DNA of 5,992 nucleotides from Aalborgiella sp043740415. Its GTDB lineage: Bacteria; Pseudomonadota; Gammaproteobacteria; Burkholderiales; Burkholderiaceae_C. The stretch covers positions 1-5,992 of the forward strand of contig JAYUCJ010000308.1 of NCBI GenBank assembly GCA_043740415.1, given 5' to 3'. The notes beneath the pieces are model-generated. The model saw nothing but the letters and a program-made list of their open reading frames with translations, had not been told where the DNA came from and made no database searches. Positions 1-5,779 of this stretch are shown piece after piece (positions within the stretch are counted from its first letter, which is position 1; each line of letters opens with the position of its first letter). The position numbers and the translations under genes are program-made.

Positions 1-403
1 CTGGCACTGCCCCATGCCCGCCACCGCACGCCCAACGCAAGCGCATTCTCATGCGGGCGGGCAAGCGGGTGCAAAGCCCAAGCTCTACAACCCGCGCCAC
101 CCCGAGCGGACTCTGCTGTACCAAACGATTGCGGAGCACTTTGAGACCTGGTTTGAGTTGGCCAGCGCAGGCCAGTTCGACGGCCAGGGCGACCACCACA
201 CCCCCAAGCCCTATGTGCGTAAGGCGTTTTGCAAATACCTCGAATGCGGCATCTTTGCCCATGGCTTTGCCCGGGCGTGGTGTGATGACTGCGGACACGA
301 CTACTTCGTGGCCTATTCCTGCAAAGGCCGGGGCGTGTGCCCCTCTTGCAACACGCGGCGCATGGTGGAGACGGCGGTGCACCTGACGGATCACGTTTTC
401 CCC

Positions 404-512
404 TGTGAACGACGGCCAAGAACCGCTCTTTTCTGACGGTGAGCAGCGTTTTCTTCGGACTTGACGTGTGACCAAGAACCCGATCATGGAAGAGGCCCGA
501 GGGCCTCTTCCC
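404..512. other. 109-bp interruption inside the IS91 transposase
   Basis: Transposase coding stops matching after the proline codon at 401-403 and resumes with the equivalent proline codon at 510-512. The 109 extra bases shift the frame by one. TTCCCC occurs at both edges (398-403 and 508-513); in the codon alignment only CCC is truly duplicated, so this may be a short target duplication or chance. Inside, CCAAGAACC occurs twice, at 416-424 and 472-480, each preceded some 20 bases upstream by GTTTTC. This suggests a degenerate internal duplication of about 55 bp. The right end is a perfect hairpin. I recognise no known element or gene in it. Confidence 0.55.
488..511. repeat. Perfect inverted repeat, 11-bp arms, 2-nt loop
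   Basis: The arm GGAAGAGGCCC (488-498) is followed by GA and its exact reverse complement (501-511). It is GC-rich and would form a very stable stem. It is followed by CCGGCTG rather than a T run on the plus strand, and preceded by CGATCAT, so it does not look like a normal Rho-independent terminator on either strand. It sits at the right edge of the interruption in the transposase, so it may be an end of a small inserted element or a product of the rearrangement. Confidence 0.75.
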
Positions 513-882
513 CGGCTGCCGGTGCGCCAGTGGGTTCTGTCGGTGCCAAAGCGGCTGCGCTACTTCACCTGCACATTACCTGTGGGCAGTGCTGATAGCG
601 CGCATCTACGAGGTGTTCCCGCTGCTGTGCCCGAAGTGCGGTGGACAGATGCGCCTGATTGCCTTTATCACGCACAGTGCAGACATCCGGAAAATTCTCG
701 TCCACATCGGGGCGGACTCAGAGCCCCCGCATATCTCCCCGGCACGCGGACCGCCGCTGTGGGACGACTGTGGTGCGCAGACGGATGACGGGGCGCACAT
801 CGAGCCAGACTGGGCAACCGACTGGGATGGGGCGGCACAACCGGCACCGGACTTTGAGGTTGATCAGCGCGTCAGTTGGTGA

Positions 883-1078
883 CTGAGCAAAGCGGCGATT
901 TTGAATCGTTGCGGGATGGCTCTGTGCACGGTACACGCCGCACACCGCAAATCACGCTCCTGAACACCAAGCCCTGGTGGTGAACCTGGCTGCAGGGGCG
1001 GCGAATCGAGCGTCTCAGGCGGATTACGGGCGCTTTCACGGTGCGATACTTAGCCACATGTGGTTGAAATGCTTATCC
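883..1078. other. Non-coding tail of the IS91 remnant up to the hisA junction
   Basis: These 196 bases lie between the transposase stop and the start of HisA homology. No gene is supported here. The stretch probably holds the 3' terminal region of the IS91 element, but I cannot name its last base. A 10-bp palindrome, CCACATGTGG, lies at 1056-1065 within about 15 bases of the hisA junction. An open frame beginning with GTG at 977 runs through this stretch into the hisA fragment, but its first 34 residues look like chance coding. Confidence 0.4.
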
Positions 1079-1219
1079 GTGAGCAATATGGCAGACATTG
1101 AGAAACTCTGCGCTGTGGAAGACGAAGGCATCGAAGGCGTGATCTGCGGCCGCGCGATTTATTCGGGTGATTTGGATTTTGAAGCGGCGCAGGTGCGTGC
1201 GGATGAATTGGGCGGATGA
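1079..1219 (+). pseudogene. hisA: C-terminal fragment of HisA (ProFAR isomerase)
   Basis: The last 46 codons before the TGA at 1217-1219 read as the end of HisA: SNMADIEKLC, then EGVICGRAIYSGDLDF, then a terminal ADELGG. Intact HisA is a TIM barrel of about 245-250 residues that isomerises ProFAR to PRFAR in the fourth step of histidine synthesis in the cytosol. This piece covers only the last strand-helix units; the (V/I)CGR(A/S)IY signature near the phosphate-binding end is present, but the catalytic aspartates in the missing part are lost, so it cannot be an active enzyme. Homology starts abruptly at the valine codon 1079-1081, where intact proteins have a glycine pair just before. The frame is open upstream to a GTG at 977, but that part is not HisA. 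hisF, normally next, does not follow. A functional hisA is presumably elsewhere in the genome. Confidence 0.85.
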
Positions 1220-1294
1220 GTTTAATGGTTGAAGTTGTCGATATGCTTCTAAAACTCAGACAAGTGTAATTTCAACGAAAAGGTAATTTCTTTA

Positions 1295-2869
1295 ATGTTT
1301 GCAATCAGAAATGTATTATTGCGCTGGGGAATCGTAGCTGCAATTTTTTCATTTATATATTTTGCCGTAGACGCTACGAAGGAGAAAGACCCATACAGCC
1401 AAGTTCGACCTGATCCAGGCATAGTACGCAGCATCACTGACGGCAAAAAAGGCTATGGTGGAATAGATCGTTGGGCGGTGCAAGGCATTGACATCAAATT
1501 GGCTATAGGAATTTTGGCTGCTCAGGGCTATAGCTGCTCCAAACCAAGTGCTTCTGATCTTGAATCTCCGCCTGTTCCGCCAGTGGCCGTGCAGTGCCGC
1601 AAAGTGATAGATGGACTGTTAGCTCGCACAGCTGTAATTACTCTTGAAACCGCATCGAGCCATGCTCAGCATATTTGGGTTGTTTCTGCTGTAGCGAAAT
1701 TAACAGATCAGGGTGTAATTACGCGCTTAGGTGGACCCATCTGGCGTACTTTAGGTTGGACCGAACCAGCTGAAATGATTGTGAAGGGTATGCGCATTAC
1801 CAAACCTAGTGAGCTGGCCAGTTTATTGAATGACCGCGCAAACCCTGGAGGGTGGTTTCGCAGGTGTAATGATGACGTTCTTAGCGACAGTTGCCCCTTC
1901 ATGACCCGGGATCGTAGAGAGCAGGGCATACCACAACTAACGGAAGGTGCCGCTTTGCAGGCGTTAGGTACCTGTACTTATCTTGGTGCAATGTTTGATG
2001 TGGGCTTGCGCCACGATATGCGGGGCAATAAAAAAGATTTGGATGGCAAGACAGTTTCGCATTATGAGCGGATGCCTATGCGTTTGGTTGCCAACACCAC
2101 AGAAGTAGATTTCACTGGTCAAGATCTAAGTGGAAATGCACAAACTGCCACCATGGTTTTAAATGCCGAAAGCGGGGAAGTCCAAAAAATCCGCTTCCAT
2201 GTGAAGGATGTTTCAGCAGAATATCAGGTGCCGCCTGTTGGAGCGCTGCATTGCCACGACTCGGCGGAAACCTGGCGATCTATGCTTTTTTTGCAACAAG
2301 CTTGGGGTTCTAATTCAAGTGGCGCTATCGTCGGCACCACACTGTTCCAGCCTTGGTGGTTTGTGGGTCGTGCGAGCGCCACATTAAATCAGTGGAGTGA
2401 ATCCTACGCAAAGCGTGTCGTGCGTCTAGAAAGCCCTCACCGTGAACGGTTTTGGACTATGGCCGATACTTTAAAAATTGACAGGATTGGAGCCACAAGT
2501 TTGGCTCCTCCAAGTTTACAAAAACTGGTGTCAATTGCGCAGGCGGTTCAGCCTATTTGGGATGCGGGAGGTAGCAGTGGCCTTGTTTCAATAGAATTGT
2601 TGCAAAATCTGAAACTACAGTCAGTGCCTGTTAGCACGGAAATGTTGCTTACTCTTGCTTTGAAACATTGTGGAGTCAGAGCATTTGAACAAAGTAATCA
2701 CGAGCCTGTCGAAAATTGCTGGAGAGCCACACGCTTGACTTGGCCAGAGAGCGCGGAAATATTGCGTACCTGGATGAAACCGATGGGCGTGTTGATTTTG
2801 GATCAAAAAGACGATTCGCGATTGATCAATGCACTGGCGCTATTGCAAAAACTATCAGTCCAGCAGTGA
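1295..2869 (+). CDS. Orphan membrane-anchored, cysteine-containing protein (524 aa)
   Basis: I do not recognise the family. The ATG at 1295 is preceded by AAAAGG (1278-1283) at 11 bases, a weak but usable ribosome binding site. Residues 8-25 form one hydrophobic segment (GIVAAIFSFIYFAV), with arginines at 5 and 10 on the N-terminal side and acidic and lysine residues after it. This fits a signal anchor with the remaining 500 or so residues in the periplasm. Eight cysteines, at 81, 101, 191, 200, 227, 320, 459 and 475, fall into plausible pairs (81/101, 191/200, 227/320, 459/475), consistent with disulfides in an oxidising compartment. There is no other membrane segment, no Walker motif and no catalytic signature that I can see. 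The middle (about 245-312) looks beta-rich and the C-terminal third helical. It is more AT-rich than the flanking mobile elements. It stands alone on its strand and converges on the DUF4124 gene with a 32-bp gap. The 75-bp gap upstream from the hisA remnant offers no clear promoter; TGTAAT at 1265-1270 resembles a -10 box but lacks a partner. The reading frame is convincing; the function is unknown. Confidence 0.8.
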   Translation: MFAIRNVLLRWGIVAAIFSFIYFAVDATKEKDPYSQVRPDPGIVRSITDGKKGYGGIDRWAVQGIDIKLAIGILAAQGYSCSKPSASDLESPPVPPVAVQCRKVIDGLLARTAVITLETASSHAQHIWVVSAVAKLTDQGVITRLGGPIWRTLGWTEPAEMIVKGMRITKPSELASLLNDRANPGGWFRRCNDDVLSDSCPFMTRDRREQGIPQLTEGAALQALGTCTYLGAMFDVGLRHDMRGNKKDLDGKTVSHYERMPMRLVANTTEVDFTGQDLSGNAQTATMVLNAESGEVQKIRFHVKDVSAEYQVPPVGALHCHDSAETWRSMLFLQQAWGSNSSGAIVGTTLFQPWWFVGRASATLNQWSESYAKRVVRLESPHRERFWTMADTLKIDRIGATSLAPPSLQKLVSIAQAVQPIWDAGGSSGLVSIELLQNLKLQSVPVSTEMLLTLALKHCGVRAFEQSNHEPVENCWRATRLTWPESAEILRTWMKPMGVLILDQKDDSRLINALALLQKLSVQQ

Positions 2870-2901
2870 AAAACACTAGCCCGCAGTGCGGTTGACTGTA
2901 A

Positions 2902-3486
2902 TCAGCATGATTTTACGTGGGGTGCGCAAACTTTAAAGTCTTTCGTGTTGGGTGGTGGGTCAATGATTTTTTCCTTTGGAGCCGAAGAAATAGCTGCTAC
3001 TTTCCATTGCCCAGTCTCAGATTGAAAATCTATGGACAAATAATCATTCGTATTCGCCGAAACAGTACGAACAATGATGTTGCCGGTACCACTTTGTTTA
3101 TCTATGTTGCCTGAGATTGGCGTGACAGTCGTACCATGGTACAACTCGTGGAGCTTTGGTACTGTAGCGTTCCGTTCACGTCGCAAATGAGCTTCTTGTC
3201 GTGTGAAACAGTCATAAAACGCTGGGGTATTGTTTTGATAAATTGCAGCAACACATTTTTTATAAGCGGCTACAAGTTCTGAAGGTGCTGCATCTGCCCT
3301 TGGTTTTACTTCGTTCAATATTTTGGTTTTAGCTGACTCGGGGCATGGATTAGCATCGTAGGATGTTTTCCCGTTACTGTCTGTGCATTTGTATATCGAT
3401 TGAGCCTCTACCGTTCCCGTCGAAGCGATCAGTGAGCACGTTAAAAATAGGCTACAAATGGTAGCTATGCGAAACTTGGTTGTCAA
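2902..3486 (-). CDS. Secreted DUF4124-domain protein (194 aa)
   Basis: The protein has a typical Sec signal peptide: KFR near the start, a hydrophobic core (ATICSLFLTCSLIAS) and a likely cut after VEA at residue 28. It is followed at once by a DUF4124 motif (residues 31-49, IYKCTDSNGKTSYDANPCP), the short beta-rich N-terminal domain common in exported proteobacterial proteins of unknown function. The mature part has six cysteines (34, 48, 78, 93, 187, 194), an even number that suggests disulfides. Residues 65-120 look helical and 120-170 beta-stranded, the latter perhaps an NTF2-like or binding fold, though this is inference. The start is TTG at 3486-3484, chosen because AGGAG lies seven bases upstream and the nearest upstream in-frame ATG is followed by a TAA. 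It is the second gene of a leftward pair, 17 bp after its neighbour, so both were probably cotranscribed. The IS21 insertion upstream likely separates it from its promoter. Biochemical role unknown. Confidence 0.85.
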   Translation of the reverse strand: MTTKFRIATICSLFLTCSLIASTGTVEAQSIYKCTDSNGKTSYDANPCPESAKTKILNEVKPRADAAPSELVAAYKKCVAAIYQNNTPAFYDCFTRQEAHLRRERNATVPKLHELYHGTTVTPISGNIDKQSGTGNIIVRTVSANTNDYLSIDFQSETGQWKVAAISSAPKEKIIDPPPNTKDFKVCAPHVKSC

Positions 3487-3493
3487 TTAAATT

Positions 3494-3498
3494 CTCCT
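3494..3498 (-). promoter_or_regulatory. Ribosome binding site deciding the TTG start of the DUF4124 gene
   Basis: On the minus strand AGGAG is followed by seven bases (AATTTAA) and then TTG, which opens the frame directly before the signal peptide. The TAA in this spacer is in frame, so no start further upstream is possible. Confidence 0.7.
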
Positions 3499-3503
3499 GA
3501 AAA

Positions 3504-3938
3504 TCATTGTTTTAGCGGACTACGCCATAAAGACGCACTACGTAGGCGCATCGCGTACTCCTCAGTTTGCTCGTTGTATCGGTCTCTTACTTTCCAGCCA
3601 TTTTTGCCAGGAATCTCTGCTTGGTTCATAGTTTCCCGATCTTTGCTGATTTGATCCTGATCCTCTGTTGATACGGCACCGCCAGATTTTAGAGTTTCAA
3701 TTGCTGTTGACAAGCGCGCCGATGCGTTCCATATCGCGTTCAAGCCTGCACTTTTGTCGATCGAGCTGCATTTGTCCAATTCTATAAAACGGTGGTTCCG
3801 GTTCATAAAATCTACTGCATGGCGAGTGGTGGTTCTTGGATATTCGCCAGCCAATCTATCGAATTTGGCATTCATTTCGATCTCACAATCTGCAGTGGTT
3901 TTTCCTTTTGGGTATTCCGGTCGATCGTGACCGGTCAT
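3504..3938 (-). CDS. Orphan small protein, N-terminus replaced by the IS21 end
   Basis: The open frame is 144 codons, but residues 1-10 (MTGHDRPEYP) are encoded by the first repeats of the IS21 element (3909-3938). Only residues 11-144 are native, starting at KGKTTADCE. The ATG at 3938 has no clear ribosome binding site, so translation of the chimera is doubtful. The native part is polar and probably mostly helical, with two cysteines (18 and 57) and a Trp at 70. I do not recognise the family. Because its operon partner is exported and the cysteine count is even, it probably had a signal peptide that the insertion removed; this is inference. An internal ATG at 3875 (residue 22) could start a shorter form. 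The stop lies 17 bp before the DUF4124 start, so the two genes look cotranscribed. Best regarded as a 5'-truncated gene. Confidence 0.6.
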   Translation of the reverse strand: MTGHDRPEYPKGKTTADCEIEMNAKFDRLAGEYPRTTTRHAVDFMNRNHRFIELDKCSSIDKSAGLNAIWNASARLSTAIETLKSGGAVSTEDQDQISKDRETMNQAEIPGKNGWKVRDRYNEQTEEYAMRLRSASLWRSPLKQ

Positions 3939-4047
3939 TCCGGTTTATCGTGACCGGCGATTCTGTTTATCGTGACCGGCCATTCCGGCTGATCGTGACC
4001 GCCCGTTCTGGTTTATCGTGACCGCTGATTCCGGTTTGTCGTGACCG
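3909..4047. repeat. Six tandem 22-23 bp repeats at the IS21 left end
   Basis: The units run at 3909-3933, 3934-3956, 3957-3978, 3979-4001, 4002-4024 and 4025-4047. The core is GGTTTATCGTGACCG, with TCGTGACCG kept in all six and the first half variable (ATTCCGG or GTTCTGG). The spacing of 22-23 bp, close to two helical turns, would put bound proteins on the same face of DNA. In the IS21 family such end repeats are binding sites for the IstA transposase, and that is the likely role here. A start of a seventh unit (CTGACCGGG) may follow at 4048. On the minus strand the first units provide the start codon and first ten codons of the neighbouring truncated gene. Confidence 0.85.
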
Positions 4048-4196
4048 CTGACCGGGATGGTCTGAACGAGCAGTCATGCCGCCGTAACAGGCGCTCGGGA
4101 CAGCCGCACAGGAATCGACCAAGCGGCGTGCAGGAGCTGCGCATATTTATCCCAATCCATGCGGGCTAGTCTTGTCAGCTTTTGCTGGAAAGCCTC
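4048..4196. other. IS21 leader between end repeats and istA
   Basis: This 149-base stretch should hold the istA promoter, but I see no convincing -35/-10 pair. No gene is supported: the long minus-strand frame that covers it is the mirror of istA coding. Confidence 0.4.
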
Positions 4197-5726
4197 ATGC
4201 CCGATACCCGAAGGATCACTATGCGTCAAATCAAGGACGTCCTGCGTCTCAAACTCGAACTCCACCACTCGCACCAGCACATCGCATCCGCGCTTGGCAT
4301 CTCCAAAGGCGTGGTCACCAAATACGTCAAACTGGCCAGCACAGCCGGTTTGTATTGGCCACAGATCCAGGCCATGGACGAGACGGCACTGCACAACCGC
4401 CTGATGGGTGGTGCCACCAACCGCACCAGCACCTTTGTGGCACCCGACTACGCCAAAGTACGCCAAGAGCTCCAGCGCAAAGGCATGACCCTGATGCTGC
4501 TGTGGCAAGAGCACAGTGAGCGCCACCCCGATGCGGCCATCCACAGCTACTCCCAGTTCTGCGAGAACTACCGCCGCTTCGCCAAAACCCTCAAACGCTC
4601 CATGCGCCAGATCCACCGAGCCGGGGAGAAGATGTTCATCGACTACGCCGGCCCCACGGTGGCTTTGACAAACGGCAGCCGCGCCCACATCTTCGTCTCA
4701 GCCCTGGGCGCCTCAGGCTACACCTTCGCTTACGCGACACCGCGTGAAACCACCGCCGATTGGCTGGGTGCCACCGCACAGGCCCTGTGTTTTTATGGCG
4801 GCTGTACCGAACTCATCGTGCCCGATAACCCCAAAGCCATGATCGTCAACCCGGACCGCTACGAGCCCCGGGCCCGCGGCACGGTGCTCGACTTTGCCCG
4901 CCACTACGGATGTTCGGTGCTGCCAGCGCGCCCACGCCACCCGCAGGACAAAGCCAAAGCAGAATCAGCCGTACAGGTGGTGGAGCGCTGGATACTGATG
5001 CGCCTGCGCCACCAGAAGTTCGAGAGCGTTGATGAGGTCAACGATGCCATTGCGCCGCTGCTGGCACAGCTCAACAACAAGCCGTTTCAGAAGCTGCCGG
5101 GGTGCCGCGCCAGTGTCTTTGCCGAGATCGACGCGCCGGCCCTGCGACCCCTGCCAATGCAGACCTGGGAGTTGGCCGTCTACAAGACGGTGAAGGTTCA
5201 CATTGACCAGCACATCGAGTTTGAGGGCCACCGCTACAGCGTGCCCCATGCACTGGTGGGCGTGACGCTGGAGGCCCGGGTGACGCAGCGCGTGGTGGAA
5301 ATTCTTCATCGCGGCCAGCGTGTGGCCAGCCATATGCGCTGCGCCCACAAAGGCGGATTCAGCACCGTGGCAGAACACCTGTCAGCTGCCCACCGGGCGC
5401 ATATGCAGTGGAGCCCTGAACGACTGGTTCATTGGGGGCAGGACATTGGTGCGGCCACTGGCAGTCTGGTCACGCGCATGCTGCAGACACGCCAACACCC
5501 GGAGCATGGCTACCGGGCCTGTCTGGCACTTCTCTCACTGGCAAAACGCTATGGCAAACCCCGCCTGGAGGCGGCCTGTTTGATCGCGCTGGAGCTCGGT
5601 ACCACCAGGAGTGCCGACGTGCGCGACATCCTGGCCAATGGGCGCGATCAGGTGACCCCCAGTACCACGCCTGAATGGGTCAGTCCGGCGCACGCCAATG
5701 TGCGCGGGCCAGCCTGTTACCACTGA
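4197..5726 (+). CDS. istA: IS21-family transposase IstA, DDE type (509 aa)
   Basis: IstA cuts the element ends and joins them to target DNA, working with the ATPase IstB. Counting from the ATG at 4197, a helix-turn-helix lies at about residues 23-47 (HQHIASALGISKGVVTKYVK), which would read the end repeats. An integrase-type catalytic core follows with D149 (FIDYAG), D210 (VPDNPKA) and E256 (KAKAESAV), so the DDE triad is complete. A beta-rich domain around 320-380 with HRYSVP and a C-terminal helical part (HPEHGYRACLALL, about 435-450) complete the usual IstA plan. The length of about 510 residues is normal. The start is uncertain. ATG 4197 gives MPDTRRITMRQIK, matching the family pattern, with GGAAAG four bases upstream. 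TTG 4182 would add five residues. ATG 4221 has a good AAGGA at 4211-4215. istB follows after 53 bp. No frameshift or missing key residue is visible, so it is probably functional. Confidence 0.93.
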   Translation: MPDTRRITMRQIKDVLRLKLELHHSHQHIASALGISKGVVTKYVKLASTAGLYWPQIQAMDETALHNRLMGGATNRTSTFVAPDYAKVRQELQRKGMTLMLLWQEHSERHPDAAIHSYSQFCENYRRFAKTLKRSMRQIHRAGEKMFIDYAGPTVALTNGSRAHIFVSALGASGYTFAYATPRETTADWLGATAQALCFYGGCTELIVPDNPKAMIVNPDRYEPRARGTVLDFARHYGCSVLPARPRHPQDKAKAESAVQVVERWILMRLRHQKFESVDEVNDAIAPLLAQLNNKPFQKLPGCRASVFAEIDAPALRPLPMQTWELAVYKTVKVHIDQHIEFEGHRYSVPHALVGVTLEARVTQRVVEILHRGQRVASHMRCAHKGGFSTVAEHLSAAHRAHMQWSPERLVHWGQDIGAATGSLVTRMLQTRQHPEHGYRACLALLSLAKRYGKPRLEAACLIALELGTTRSADVRDILANGRDQVTPSTTPEWVSPAHANVRGPACYH

Positions 5727-5730
5727 TGTT

Positions 5731-5745
5731 CGTTACGCGGTAACG
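5731..5745. other. Small hairpin between istA and istB
   Basis: CGTTAC, loop GCG, GTAACG: a perfect 6-bp stem five bases after the istA stop. There is no T run, so it is unlikely to be a terminator. It could modulate translation or stability of the istA-istB message, or be chance. Confidence 0.4.
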
Positions 5746-5766
5746 ACGAACCCAATACCAAAAATC

Positions 5767-5772
5767 AAAGGA
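5767..5772 (+). promoter_or_regulatory. Ribosome binding site of istB
   Basis: AAAGGA lies seven bases before the ATG at 5780, an ordinary spacing. Since the istA-istB gap is 53 bp, this site means istB can initiate on its own rather than only by coupling to istA. Confidence 0.65.
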
Positions 5773-5779
5773 ATTCACC

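Larger units (their letters stand above)
14..882 (+). pseudogene. IS91-family transposase, frameshifted and internally deleted
   Basis: Three pieces of one transposase lie in three frames. Piece 1 (14-403, 130 codons) holds the N-terminal zinc-binding domain, with cysteines at residues 90, 93, 103, 109 and 112 arranged as CDDC...CPSC, ending in HVFP. The frame then runs into ten unrelated residues and a stop at 434-436. Piece 2 resumes at about 510 in the next frame with PRLPVRQWVLSVPKRLRYF, the expected continuation, up to about 566. Piece 3 starts near 577 (YLWAVLIARIYEVFPLLC) in the third frame and ends in VDQRVSW with a stop at 880-882, the usual type of C-terminus. It carries the CPKCGGQM motif. 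Between pieces 2 and 3 the central catalytic region, expected to contain the HUH and tyrosine motifs, is gone; the loss is probably 150-250 residues, estimated from usual family length. The full-length protein would nick and rejoin DNA during rolling-circle transposition. The start ATG at 14 is plausible but the upstream context is cut by the window edge. Confidence 0.85.
1..1078 (+). mobile_element. Degenerate IS91-family insertion sequence (left end outside window)
   Basis: The segment is identified by a broken transposase with IS91-family hallmarks: an N-terminal zinc ribbon and a C-terminal part with a CPKCGGQM motif. IS91-family elements move by rolling-circle replication with an HUH-type transposase and have no classical terminal inverted repeats, so the ends cannot be fixed by symmetry. 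The right limit is inferred from the point where HisA homology starts, at 1079. The left limit is not visible, because the transposase starts only 13 bases into the window. The element is almost certainly immobile by its own means, since the central catalytic region is missing and the frame is broken twice. The assignment to IS91 is strong; the exact boundaries are a guess. Confidence 0.7.

Noticed and set aside
51..386. Alternative-frame coding region over the IS91 transposase start
   Set aside because: It is the +1 frame of GC-rich transposase codons; the zinc-ribbon frame is clearly the real one.
14..436. A complete small 140-residue zinc-finger protein
   Set aside because: The sequence matches the IS91 transposase N-terminus only up to residue 130; the last ten residues come from the interrupting DNA.
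488..511. Rho-independent terminator
   Set aside because: The stem is strong, but no T run follows on either strand.
1229..1270. Promoter for the 524-residue gene (TTGAAG at 1229, TGTAAT at 1265)
   Set aside because: The 30-base distance between the boxes is far from the normal 16-18, and no better -35 partner is present.
2870..2901. Bidirectional terminator between the convergent genes
   Set aside because: Only a 4-bp stem (CCGC/GCGG) is visible and there is no T run.
3909..4047. Possible CRISPR array (regular short repeats)
   Set aside because: The repeats are directly adjacent with no spacers, are degenerate, and sit at the end of an IS21 element where transposase-binding repeats are expected.
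4074..4688. Minus-strand open frame of 204 codons across the IS21 leader and istA
   Set aside because: It lies mostly antisense to the convincing istA coding, has low-complexity GC-driven composition and no family features. The part outside istA is short and unrecognisable.
4965..5378. Minus-strand open frame of 137 codons inside istA
   Set aside because: It is the mirror of GC-rich istA codons and has no independent support.
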